A program made the translations under genes and the position numbers. A stretch of DNA of 13,221 nucleotides from Lachnospiraceae bacterium. Its GTDB lineage: Bacteria; Bacillota; Clostridia; Lachnospirales; Lachnospiraceae. The DNA is taken from NCBI GenBank assembly GCA_014804565.1, contig JAAUZN010000076.1:54653-67873 (forward strand). Reading direction: 5' to 3'. A model generated the notes under the pieces. That model ran no database searches. It saw only the letters and a list, made by a program, of their open reading frames with translations, and was not told the DNA's origin. Below, piece after piece: positions 1 through 6,470 of the stretch. Every line of letters starts with the position of its first letter. The first letter of the stretch is position 1.

Positions 1-43
1 CTGCCAGTGCACAAGCTGTCCATTTAAGATTGTTTTTCTTCAT
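1..43 (-). CDS. N-terminal fragment of a probable exported protein (runs off left edge)
   Basis: Only the first 14 codons are in the window, starting at an ATG at 43 and reading MKKNNLKWTACALA. A short basic start followed by small and hydrophobic residues, with one Cys, suggests the beginning of a signal peptide, perhaps of a lipoprotein or secreted protein. A GAGGTG ribosome binding site precedes the ATG, and a strong promoter (95-123) lies upstream, so this is a true gene start rather than chance. The function cannot be told from so few residues. Substrate-binding lipoproteins often start this way, but that is a guess. Confidence 0.6.
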   Translation of the reverse strand, partial: MKKNNLKWTACALA

Positions 44-57
44 AAAAACACCTCATT

Positions 58-85
58 TGTTACAGAATTGTTACATTTTGTTACA
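58..85. repeat. Three phased TGTTACA repeats, operator-like
   Basis: The plus-strand heptamer TGTTACA occurs at 58-64, 69-75 and 79-85, so the starts are 11 and 10 bases apart, about one helical turn. The heptamer is itself near-palindromic (TGT-N-ACA). All copies lie just downstream of the predicted transcription start of the left-edge gene and before its ribosome binding site. This position suits a repressor site. PhoP-type regulators also bind 11-base-spaced TTAACA-like direct repeats, but which protein binds here is not known. Confidence 0.5.
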
Positions 86-94
86 TCTGGCTAT

Positions 95-123
95 AATATA
101 GCATCGCATTTACGTTTTGTCAA
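95..123 (-). promoter_or_regulatory. Sigma-A-type promoter of the left-edge gene
   Basis: On the minus strand a perfect TTGACA (118-123) is followed, after 17 bases, by TATATT (95-100). Transcription would start near position 88, giving a leader of about 45 bases that contains three TGTTACA repeats. Spacing and both boxes fit the housekeeping sigma factor. Confidence 0.75.
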
Positions 124-276
124 CCACAGCATCTACCATCAAAACACACATCCAAACGCAAGTTATTGTGTCTTTTCCACAAAAAGTCGGATTCTTCGCC
201 ACTGAAAACAAAAAAAGTTATGTCAAGTCATGCAAATTTTGGAGAAAAAACTACTTGTAACATTTTCGTAATGATT

Positions 277-1191
277 CTATTTTGTATCCAAATACTGCTC
301 CACGGAAGCCACCGCACAGGCACCGTCAGACACCGCCGTCACGATCTGGCGCAGAGCCTTCGTCCGGATATCTCCCGCCGCAAAAACCCCCGGCACATCG
401 GTGGCGCAATCCTCACCGGCGATCAGATATCCTCTCTCATCACACCCCACCGTTTCGCGAAAGGCTTCTGTGTTAGGGCTCATCCCCACGGCAATAAAGA
501 CACCGTCCACGGCAAGCTCCTGCTCCCTCTCTTCTTTTATATGATGAATCGTCACCGCCTCCACCAGATCGGAACCCTTGATCTCTTTTAACGTACTGTC
601 CCAGATCACTTCCACATTTTCACAGGAAAACAGCTTCTCCTGCAGACTCCTGGCAGCACGCAGACTGTCCCGCCTGTGGATCAGATAGACCTTGCGGCAA
701 AGCCGTGCCAGATAGACGGCGTCCTCCACAGCCACATCGCCGCCGCCCACCACCGCCACATCTCTCTTCTTAAAGAAAGCGCCGTCGCAGGTAGCACAGT
801 AGGATACGCCCTGTCCCCTGTATGTCTCCTCTCCCGGCACGCCCAGCTTCGCGTGCTCCGCGCCACTGGCAAGGATCAGCGCCCGTGCTTCCAGAACTCT
901 GCCGTCCGCCGTCTCCACGATCTTCTTTTGCCCCTCATCGCGGACAGCTGTAACCCTGCCCTTCTGAAATACTGCTCCCAGATCTTCGGCATGGCTGCGG
1001 AATTTCTCCCCCAGCTCGAAGCCATCGATTCCCGGCATCCCCAGATAATTATCTACTTCATAAGTATTGAGAACCTGACCGCCGCCCATAGCGGCTTTCT
1101 CCAACACGATCAAATTAAGCCCCGCACGTCTTCCATAGACTGCGGCCGATAATCCCGCCGGCCCTGCGCCGACAATGATCAGATCATACAT
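277..1191 (-). CDS. trxB: Thioredoxin reductase (NADPH)
   Basis: This 304-residue flavoprotein has the usual length for bacterial low-molecular-weight thioredoxin reductase, a cytosolic enzyme that passes electrons from NADPH through FAD to thioredoxin. The FAD-binding GAGPAG lies at residues 8-13 and the redox-active CATC at 132-135. The NADPH-binding GGGDVAVEDA lies at 149-158, followed by HRRD at 172-175, which usually contacts the NADPH 2'-phosphate. The second FAD motif, with FAAGD, is near 270-274. The ATG is preceded by an AGGAG site at good spacing. The gene is divergent from the dehydrogenase at 1313, with overlapping -10 boxes. No thioredoxin gene is adjacent, and I see no clear terminator after the TAG stop. 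Confidence 0.95.
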   Translation of the reverse strand: MYDLIIVGAGPAGLSAAVYGRRAGLNLIVLEKAAMGGGQVLNTYEVDNYLGMPGIDGFELGEKFRSHAEDLGAVFQKGRVTAVRDEGQKKIVETADGRVLEARALILASGAEHAKLGVPGEETYRGQGVSYCATCDGAFFKKRDVAVVGGGDVAVEDAVYLARLCRKVYLIHRRDSLRAARSLQEKLFSCENVEVIWDSTLKEIKGSDLVEAVTIHHIKEEREQELAVDGVFIAVGMSPNTEAFRETVGCDERGYLIAGEDCATDVPGVFAAGDIRTKALRQIVTAVSDGACAVASVEQYLDTK

Positions 1192-1220
1192 AAACGAAAC
1201 TCCTTTCCGCCGATCTCGAG

Positions 1221-1249
1221 GTGACTTTCCCCGTGGTCTGTAGTATAAT
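1221..1249 (+). promoter_or_regulatory. Promoter of the short-chain dehydrogenase gene
   Basis: GTGACT (1221-1226, four of six consensus bases) is followed after 17 bases by a perfect TATAAT (1244-1249). Transcription would start near 1256, leaving a leader of about 57 bases rich in A before the AAGGAAAAG ribosome binding site. Confidence 0.6.
1242..1247 (-). promoter_or_regulatory. Candidate -10 box for trxB
   Basis: The minus strand reads TATACT here, about 50 bases upstream of the trxB start. I find no good -35 at 17 +/- 1 bases, so this is only a partial promoter call. The box overlaps the -10 of the divergent dehydrogenase gene by four bases. Confidence 0.35.
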
Positions 1250-1312
1250 CGTTTGCAAAAGAAATAAAAGTATATTTAAGAAAAAAATAAAACACGAAAG
1301 GAAAAGAACGTA

Positions 1313-2035
1313 ATGCATAACAAAACCGCACTCGTCACAGGAGCCTCCCGCGGTATCGGCCGCGCCGTCGCCGAGGCTCTGGCCGGAGCGGGCTATCGCC
1401 TGTATCTTACCTGCAGACACTCCGAGAAGGAACTGACACATCTGTCACATCATCTGTCAGAAACCTATCATGTCGCAACTACGCCTATTTTAGCGGATAT
1501 GGGCGACATAGAGGCGGTAAATCACGTCTTTTCGCAGATCAATGATTTGACTCTTCTGGTCAACAATGCTGGCATATCCCATATCGGGCTTTTGCACGAA
1601 ATGACTCCTGAAGAATGGCAGGCTGTTATGGACGTAAATTTGAACGCCCTGTTCTATACCTGCCGCCTGGCTATCCCTCTGATGCTGAAACGACATGCCG
1701 GCCGAATCATCAACATCTCCTCCGTCTGGGGCAATGTGGGCGCCTCCATGGAAGTGGCCTACTCTGCCTCCAAGGGCGGCGTGAACGCTTTCACCAAAGC
1801 GCTGGCAAAGGAGCTGGCTCCAAGCGGCATTCAGGTCAACGCCATCGCCTGCGGTGTTATCGACACGGAGATGAACAGTGCCTTCTCCGAAGAAGACCTG
1901 GAAAGCCTGCGGGCGGAAATACCGGCTGACCGAATTGGTCAACCTTCTGAAGTTGCCAGACTCCTATTGGCTTTGGCGGAAGCTCCCGACTATCTGACCG
2001 GACAGATCATCACGCTGGACGGGGGCTGGATTTAA
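1313..2035 (+). CDS. Short-chain dehydrogenase/reductase, FabG-like (3-oxoacyl-ACP reductase family)
   Basis: The 240-residue protein is a classical SDR with a Rossmann fold. It has the nucleotide-binding TGASRGIG at residues 9-16, the NNAG motif at 84-87, and the catalytic Asn110, Ser137, Tyr150 and Lys154 (YSASK). The Ser-Tyr spacing of 13 matches FabG, as does the C-terminal DGGW ending. It probably reduces a keto group with NADPH. A role in fatty acid synthesis is possible, but no fab genes are nearby and many SDRs of this type act on other substrates, so I give no gene symbol. The ATG is chosen by the AAGGAAAAG site upstream. It is the only plus-strand gene on the left side and converges on the MATE gene, overlapping it at the stop codons. 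Confidence 0.85.
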   Translation: MHNKTALVTGASRGIGRAVAEALAGAGYRLYLTCRHSEKELTHLSHHLSETYHVATTPILADMGDIEAVNHVFSQINDLTLLVNNAGISHIGLLHEMTPEEWQAVMDVNLNALFYTCRLAIPLMLKRHAGRIINISSVWGNVGASMEVAYSASKGGVNAFTKALAKELAPSGIQVNAIACGVIDTEMNSAFSEEDLESLRAEIPADRIGQPSEVARLLLALAEAPDYLTGQIITLDGGWI

Positions 2036-3420
2036 GCACCGTCCCTCTGTTCTTCTATTTTAACTGTGTCAGTCATTTTCACTTCCAACCTCTTTGCTAC
2101 AGAGAAATAACTGATCACCAGCACCACATCCGCGCCCACCCAGGCAGATGTCTCCGCAAAGAAGATTCCTACTTTCCCGAAAAGCATCGGCAGAAGAATC
2201 ACCGACAGGGTTCGCATCACAAACTCCGCCACACCCGACAGCATTGGAAGCACCGTATTACCCATTCCCTGCAAAGCAGATCTCGTCACATGAATGACAT
2301 AGAGAATGGGCAGTGAGACGCTCATGACCGCCAGATAAAAATAAGCGATCTGCATGGTCTGCTCCACTACCTCCGGCGTCCCTGAGATGAAGAGTCCCAG
2401 GAGATATTTACCGAATACGAGCATACACACCGCTATGATGATGGAAGTGGCCATGGCGATTCCCATCGCTGCGCGCATCCCGGCACGGATCCGGTCCATC
2501 CGGCCTGCACCCAGATTCTGCCCCACATAAGTTACCATCGCATAGCCGTAAGAGGTTCCCGCGATCTCCAAAAGCCCATAGAGTTTATTGGTCGCGGTAA
2601 AGCCCGCGATAAAGATCACGCCGTAGCCGTTTACCACAAACTGGACGATCATACCGCCAATGGCAATGATGGCATTCTGAAAAGCCATGGGCAGACCCAG
2701 AAAGAAAAGCCGTGCCGTGAGATCTCTATTCAAATAAAAATCCGTCCGCTCCATCTTTAAGAAGGTGATCCTTATAATATAGAAGAAACAGAATCCGCTG
2801 GACACCGCCTGCGCGATCAGCGTAGCCGATGCCGCACCCACGATTCCCCATCCAAATCCCAGAACAAACAGATAATCCAGAACGATATTGGTGACAGATG
2901 CAACGATCATGGCGTTTAACGGCGTCCTGCTGTCTCCCAGAGAACGCAGGATACAGGCCAGAAGATTATAGAGCATCACGATCGGCACACCCGCAAACAA
3001 AATCCGCAGATAGAGCAGCGAAAACTCTAAGATCTCCGGCGGCGTCTGTAAAAGTATAAGCATCGGTCTGGCTCCAAGCTGCCCTATCACCAACAGCACG
3101 ACAGCACAAAGCATAGAGAGCACTGCTGCACTCCCCACACTCTTTTTTAAATCTTCTATTCTGCCGGCACCAAAGTCCTGCGCCATTCGAATGCCAAAGC
3201 CCTGCGTCAATCCCTGGATCACACCCAGCATCAGCCAGTTAAGCCAATCCGACGCTCCCAGCGCAGCCAAAGCGGTCACACCCAGATATTTTCCCACGAC
3301 CATGGTGTCCACGACCACATATAGCTGCTGAAAGACATTACCCGCCATCAGGGAAAACGAAAACGAAAGCAGAAGCTTAGCCGGCTTGCCCGTCGTCATG
3401 TTTTTTACATGCATCGCCAT
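2032..3420 (-). CDS. MATE family multidrug/toxin efflux transporter
   Basis: The 462-residue protein is strongly hydrophobic throughout, with about 12 predicted membrane segments arranged as two similar halves, and it has the usual MATE length. Recognisable family segments include the N-terminal GKPAKLLLSFSFSLMAGNVF-type stretch, the LYVVVDTMVVGKYLG region after the first helix, and the related AGFTATNKLYGLLEIAG stretch opening the second half. MATE proteins export drugs, dyes or metabolites in exchange for Na+ or H+; the substrate here is unknown. The start lies 2 bases after the stop of the YitT-family gene, so the two are probably co-transcribed and translationally coupled. A second in-frame ATG two codons on is also possible. 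Confidence 0.9.
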   Translation of the reverse strand: MAMHVKNMTTGKPAKLLLSFSFSLMAGNVFQQLYVVVDTMVVGKYLGVTALAALGASDWLNWLMLGVIQGLTQGFGIRMAQDFGAGRIEDLKKSVGSAAVLSMLCAVVLLVIGQLGARPMLILLQTPPEILEFSLLYLRILFAGVPIVMLYNLLACILRSLGDSRTPLNAMIVASVTNIVLDYLFVLGFGWGIVGAASATLIAQAVSSGFCFFYIIRITFLKMERTDFYLNRDLTARLFFLGLPMAFQNAIIAIGGMIVQFVVNGYGVIFIAGFTATNKLYGLLEIAGTSYGYAMVTYVGQNLGAGRMDRIRAGMRAAMGIAMATSIIIAVCMLVFGKYLLGLFISGTPEVVEQTMQIAYFYLAVMSVSLPILYVIHVTRSALQGMGNTVLPMLSGVAEFVMRTLSVILLPMLFGKVGIFFAETSAWVGADVVLVISYFSVAKRLEVKMTDTVKIEEQRDGA

Positions 3421-3422
3421 TG

Positions 3423-4277
3423 TCAGATATCCCTCTTAAATCCATTTCCCATGATCTCACTGCTCTTTGTCACCATCAGAAAAGCATCCGGCTCCACAGA
3501 CTGGATATAGCGCTCCAGAAGCACCGCCTGCTTGGGACCCATTACCGTGAGGATCACTACCTTTCCCTGGTGTGAATATGCCCCCTCCGCCTTGTAGACC
3601 GTGGCACTCCGGTGTAACTCTTTCATGATATAGTCACAGATCGGGTCCGGGTCGCTGCATATGATAGTAAAATATTTGTTCAGCTTCATACGCTCAATAG
3701 CCTTATCGATCACCAGCGTTTTTGCCATCAGGCCGCAGATAGAGTAAAGTCCCGTCTTCGTGTCAAAAGTAAAGCAGGCGACCACCACGATGCCGGCGTC
3801 CACCAGCATGAGCGCTGATGAGATGTCCATCGTTGAATATTTTTTCAGGATCATGGCTATAATATCCGTTCCGCCACCGGAGGCACTTTCATAGAAAAGC
3901 AGCGCGGAGGCGATCGCAGGCAGAGCGATCGCATACAATAATTCCAACATCGTCTCGTTCGTAAGGGGTGCATTCATCGGAAGAAATACTTCCATAACGT
4001 TCAGCAACAAAGATGACACTATGGTCACATATGCTGTTTTCACGCCAAAACCCTTTCCCAGAAATAGAAATCCCAGAATCAGGAGGAACATATTCACAAG
4101 CAAATTGATCTGGGATGCCGTAAAGGGCAGGAAATGTGTCGCCACCACCGCCAAACCGGAAACGCCCCCAAAAGAAAAGTTATTCGGAAACTTAAAGACA
4201 TAGACCCCTATATCCATAACAATCACTGCCAGTGTGATCATAAAATACTCTTTTATCATTTGTCCGTACTTTGCCAT
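3423..4277 (-). CDS. YitT family membrane protein (DUF161 plus C-terminal DUF2179)
   Basis: The 284-residue protein has an N-terminal hydrophobic region with about five to six membrane segments and the family hallmark SGGGTDIIAMIL. A soluble C-terminal domain of about 80 residues (IICSDPDPICDYIMKEL onward) matches the DUF2179 type, which has an ACT-like fold. The function of YitT proteins is not settled; some are linked to membrane transport or stress. I start it at the ATG at 4277 because AAGGGAGAG lies 6 bases upstream. A TTG at 4298 would place that ribosome binding site inside the coding region. The MATE gene follows after 2 bases. I find no convincing own promoter between this start and the tRNA terminator, so part of its expression could be readthrough from the tRNA operon. 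Confidence 0.88.
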   Translation of the reverse strand: MAKYGQMIKEYFMITLAVIVMDIGVYVFKFPNNFSFGGVSGLAVVATHFLPFTASQINLLVNMFLLILGFLFLGKGFGVKTAYVTIVSSLLLNVMEVFLPMNAPLTNETMLELLYAIALPAIASALLFYESASGGGTDIIAMILKKYSTMDISSALMLVDAGIVVVACFTFDTKTGLYSICGLMAKTLVIDKAIERMKLNKYFTIICSDPDPICDYIMKELHRSATVYKAEGAYSHQGKVVILTVMGPKQAVLLERYIQSVEPDAFLMVTKSSEIMGNGFKRDI

Positions 4278-4319
4278 CGTACTCTCTCCCTTTTGCAATT
4301 TCCTATATAATGAAAAGAA

Positions 4320-4348
4320 AAGTCGGAATGATATCTACATTCCGGCTT
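4320..4348 (-). terminator. Terminator hairpin after the tRNA operon
   Basis: A perfect 7-base stem, CGGAATG/CATTCCG (4324-4330 and 4338-4344), is extended past one mismatch by AAG/CTT. The minus-strand tail reads TTCTTTTC. It lies 15 bases past the tRNA-Val gene and fits an intrinsic terminator of moderate strength, possibly leaky into the YitT-family gene. Confidence 0.6.
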
Positions 4349-4362
4349 CTCTTCCTGAATCA

Positions 4363-4436
4363 TGGAAGCAATGGGGCTCGAACCCATGACCTCTCGCGTG
4401 TGAGGCGAACGCTCATCCCAGCTGAGCTATGCTTCC
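4363..4436 (-). tRNA. tRNA-Val (anticodon CAC)
   Basis: The 74-base cloverleaf has a 7-bp acceptor stem (GGAAGCA/TGCTTCC), discriminator A, a GCTC/GAGC D stem and an anticodon stem TTCGC/GCGAG. The loop CTCACAC places CAC at positions 34-36, and the T stem is ATGGG/CCCAT with loop TTCGAGC. CAC reads only the Val codon GUG. The 3' CCA is not encoded (TGA follows the discriminator), so it must be added by CCA-adding enzyme. It follows tRNA-Ala by 4 bases in the same transcript. Confidence 0.93.
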
Positions 4437-4440
4437 CAAG

Positions 4441-4513
4441 TGGAGATAGCGAGACTCGAACTCGTGACCTATACGTTGCGAACGTATCGCTCTCCCAACT
4501 GAGCTATATCCCC
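4441..4513 (-). tRNA. tRNA-Ala (anticodon CGC)
   Basis: The 73-base cloverleaf has acceptor GGGGATA/TATCTCC containing the G3-U70 wobble pair that is the identity mark of alanine tRNA, plus discriminator A. The D stem is GCTC/GAGC, and the anticodon stem ATACG/CGTAT carries loop TTCGCAA with anticodon CGC. The T stem ACGAG/CTCGC has an A49-C65 mismatch at its base. CGC reads only the Ala codon GCG. No CCA is encoded. It is the first gene of the tRNA operon, starting about 9 bases after the -10 box. Confidence 0.93.
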
Positions 4514-4522
4514 CTAAAAATG

Positions 4523-4550
4523 ATTATAGCATGGGGGAGGAAAAAATCAA
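4523..4550 (-). promoter_or_regulatory. Promoter of the tRNA-Ala/tRNA-Val operon
   Basis: On the minus strand TTGATT (4545-4550) is followed after 16 bases by a perfect TATAAT (4523-4528), with only 9 bases left before the tRNA-Ala 5' end. A very short precursor leader is usual for tRNA operons. Confidence 0.75.
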
Positions 4551-4567
4551 GAAAAATCTGCACAACA

Positions 4568-4600
4568 AAAGCCCCATGAATAAAAACATTCCGGGGCTTT
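4568..4600 (-). terminator. Terminator of the rplM-rpsI operon
   Basis: The outer stem AAAGCCCC/GGGGCTTT (4568-4575 and 4593-4600) is 8 bp and perfect. An inner GAAT/ATTC pairing is possible. The minus strand continues TTGTTG, giving a modest T-rich tail. It starts 30 bases after the rpsI stop and ends before the tRNA promoter. Confidence 0.75.
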
Positions 4601-4630
4601 GTATATACATCTTGATTCGCAGATAACTGC

Positions 4631-5035
4631 TTATCTCTTTGAGAACTGCGGCGCTCTTCTCGCTGCTTTGAGACCGTATTTCTTTCTCTCTTTCATACGA
4701 GGATCTCTGGTCAGGTAACCTGCCTTCTTTAAGGTCGGTCTGTAATCCGGGTCTGCCTGAAGCAGTGCTCTTGCGATACCGTGTCTCACAGCACCCGCCT
4801 GTCCTGTATAGCCGCCGCCCTTTACGGTGATGACTGCATCGAACTTATCTACCGTATCAGTCGCTGCCAGAGGCTGACGCACGATAACCTTCAGGGTCTC
4901 CAGCCCAAAATAATCATCGATATTTCTCTTATTGATGGTGATCTCACCCTTGCCGGGCATTAAATATACTCTGGCGATAGATTTCTTTCTTCTACCGGTT
5001 CCATAATACTTTGCTGATTTATCTGCTTTAGCCAT
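4631..5035 (-). CDS. rpsI: 30S ribosomal protein S9 (uS9)
   Basis: The 134-residue protein has the S9 hallmarks: [16 protein letters not shown] near the N terminus, the central [20 protein letters not shown] signature and the basic tail ending in QFSKR. This tail reaches towards the P-site tRNA in the small subunit. The ATG has an AGAAAGGG-type ribosome binding site upstream. It lies 17 bases downstream of rplM, as in most bacteria, and the pair ends at the hairpin at 4568-4600. The length is slightly over the common 130 residues. Confidence 0.97.
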   Translation of the reverse strand: MAKADKSAKYYGTGRRKKSIARVYLMPGKGEITINKRNIDDYFGLETLKVIVRQPLAATDTVDKFDAVITVKGGGYTGQAGAVRHGIARALLQADPDYRPTLKKAGYLTRDPRMKERKKYGLKAARRAPQFSKR

Positions 5036-5052
5036 GATTCTTTATCCCTTTC

Positions 5053-5481
5053 TTAAAATGTCAACACTTCTGGTTTCTGTGCCGCCTGCTTGTGATCAGG
5101 TCCTGCATATACAAAAAGCTTTTTGTACATCTGTCTGCCGAGAGGTCCTTTGGGGAGCATACCCTTCACTGCATACTCAACGACTCTCTCAGGATGCTTC
5201 TGCAGCATCTCCTTCAAAGTGGTCTCTTTCATGCCGCCCACATAGTCGGAGTGATGGTAGTAGATCTTCTGATCCAGCTTCTTACCTGTCACCTTCACCT
5301 TCTCTGCATTGACAACGATCACATAATCGCCTGTGTCAATATGGGGAGTAAAGATCGGCTTGTTCTTACCTCTTAACACTTTAGCAATCTCAGATGCCAA
5401 GCGTCCCAGTGTCATATCTGTCGCATCAACTACATACCACTTTCTCTCGATCGTAGCTGGACTCGCCATAAATGTTTTCAT
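5053..5481 (-). CDS. rplM: 50S ribosomal protein L13 (uL13)
   Basis: The 142-residue protein is full length for L13, an early-assembling 23S rRNA binder. It shows [18 protein letters not shown] at the N terminus, [16 protein letters not shown], and the family signature [15 protein letters not shown] followed by [17 protein letters not shown] start it at the ATG at 5481, which has a perfect GGAGG 7 bases upstream. An in-frame GTG at 5565 would add 28 residues made of leader sequence and is rejected. It is the first gene of the rplM-rpsI operon, behind its own promoter and a structured leader that may serve autoregulation. Confidence 0.97.
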   Translation of the reverse strand: MKTFMASPATIERKWYVVDATDMTLGRLASEIAKVLRGKNKPIFTPHIDTGDYVIVVNAEKVKVTGKKLDQKIYYHHSDYVGGMKETTLKEMLQKHPERVVEYAVKGMLPKGPLGRQMYKKLFVYAGPDHKQAAQKPEVLTF

Positions 5482-5641
5482 GATATTACCTCCATAGTAA
5501 CTGCTGTCTGTACCGCTTCCGAAGACCCTCATGCAGATGTCCGGCCACACTCGGCATCTCTCCACGGTAATTTGTACTTCTGTTTTATATAAAGTGTCTC
5601 ACCGGGGCTTTGGTCAGACACTTATAAACAATTCGCCACAG
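5482..5641 (-). promoter_or_regulatory. Structured 5' leader of rplM (possible L13 autoregulatory leader)
   Basis: The roughly 160-base untranslated leader has two clear hairpins. The first, at 5588-5626, pairs AAGTGTCT with AGACACTT (5592-5599 and 5616-5623), plus ACC/GGT above one mismatch. The second, at 5535-5559, pairs AGATG/CATCT and CCG/CGG with one bulged base. Neither is followed by a T run, so they are not simple terminators. Firmicutes are known to carry an L13 leader RNA before rplM; identity with that family is inferred from position only. The region has no gene. Confidence 0.5.
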
Positions 5642-5647
5642 TTATTT

Positions 5648-5676
5648 ATTATATTATACGCTTCCGCGCGTGTCAA
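5648..5676 (-). promoter_or_regulatory. Perfect consensus promoter of rplM-rpsI
   Basis: TTGACA (5671-5676), 17 bases, TATAAT (5648-5653) on the minus strand: every base and the spacing match the sigma-A consensus. The -35 starts 3 bases after the truA stop codon, so the ribosomal pair has strong initiation independent of the ecf-truA operon. Confidence 0.9.
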
Positions 5677-5679
5677 CTA

Positions 5680-6420
5680 TTATTCTAAAAATTCATACCC
5701 CACCAGTGTCAGTCCACAGGCCGGCGCCGTGGGTCCTGCCGCCTGTCTGTCACAGGCCCCCAAAATATCCTTCACCTTTTCGGGAGGCAGATGTCCTCTG
5801 CCCACCTCCATCAGAGTACCTGCAATAATTCTTACCATATTATATAGGAAGCCTCTGCCGCTAACGAGAATGCAAATCTCCTCTCCCTGTCTCACAACTT
5901 CTATGGCATCGATCTGCCGCACCGTGGTCTGCGCCTGGGTATCTACACTGCAAAAGCTCTTAAAATCATGCTCACCCACCAGATACGCCGCTCCCTGATT
6001 CATCAAGTCAACATTAAGCGGCACATAGGTAAAATGCGCGTACAGCCTTTTGGTCGGCAAAGGGAATGGCGCATTGAGAATCCGATACTCGTAGGTCTTG
6101 CGGCTCACACAATGCCTGGGATGGAAATCCGCAGCCACCTCCTCGGAGCCTTGGATCCGGATATCCTCCGGCAGACGCTGATTTAAGGCATAAGAAAATT
6201 TATCGGCGGGAATGGGGCTCTCCGTATCAAATACGGCGATGTTGCCCAGAGCGTGCACCCCGGAATCGGTACGGCTTGCGCCGATCACCTCTATCGGCTC
6301 CCCGGTAAGCTCACTGAGACAGCGATTTAGAACTCCCTCTATGGTCTCTTTTCCCGGCTGCAGCTGCCAGCCGCAATATGCCGTTCCGTCATAGGAAACG
6401 GTTAACATAACTCTTTTCAC
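5680..6420 (-). CDS. truA: tRNA pseudouridine synthase A (positions 38-40)
   Basis: The 246-residue protein has the normal TruA length. TruA converts uridines 38-40 of the tRNA anticodon arm to pseudouridine. The N terminus, LTVSYDGTAYCGWQLQPG, is typical, and the catalytic motif RTDSGVHA at residues 50-57 contains the essential Asp52. The C-terminal region carries FLYNMVRIIAGTL, also conserved. The start is a GTG at 6420 with GAGGA upstream; it gives the expected N terminus, whereas the next ATG would cut into it. It lies 50 bases after ecfT and is probably the last gene of the ecfA1-ecfA2-ecfT-truA operon. Confidence 0.95.
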   Translation of the reverse strand: MKRVMLTVSYDGTAYCGWQLQPGKETIEGVLNRCLSELTGEPIEVIGASRTDSGVHALGNIAVFDTESPIPADKFSYALNQRLPEDIRIQGSEEVAADFHPRHCVSRKTYEYRILNAPFPLPTKRLYAHFTYVPLNVDLMNQGAAYLVGEHDFKSFCSVDTQAQTTVRQIDAIEVVRQGEEICILVSGRGFLYNMVRIIAGTLMEVGRGHLPPEKVKDILGACDRQAAGPTAPACGLTLVGYEFLE

Positions 6421-6470
6421 TCTTATTCCTCACCAGCCAGACAAACATCTGACACCCGCCGCATTTCTAT

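Noticed and set aside
166..591. Plus-strand open frame of 141 codons overlapping the end of trxB
   Set aside because: No good ribosome binding site, no recognisable family, and most of it is antisense to the clearly coding 3' end of trxB.
4278..4298. TTG start for the YitT-family gene
   Set aside because: It would put the AAGGGAGAG ribosome binding site inside the coding region; the ATG at 4277 fits better.
4271..4579. Plus-strand open frame across the tRNA region
   Set aside because: It is the complement of two folded tRNA genes; fragments such as GARTHDLSRV are the well-known false peptides from antisense tRNA.
4320..4600. Shared CCGGAATGT in the two terminators flanking the tRNA genes, as a possible repeat element
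   Set aside because: The match is only about nine bases, the stems differ outside it, and no element ends or target duplications are visible.
5482..5565. 28-residue N-terminal extension of L13 from an in-frame GTG
   Set aside because: It translates the structured leader, lacks L13 likeness, and the ATG at 5481 has a perfect GGAGG site.
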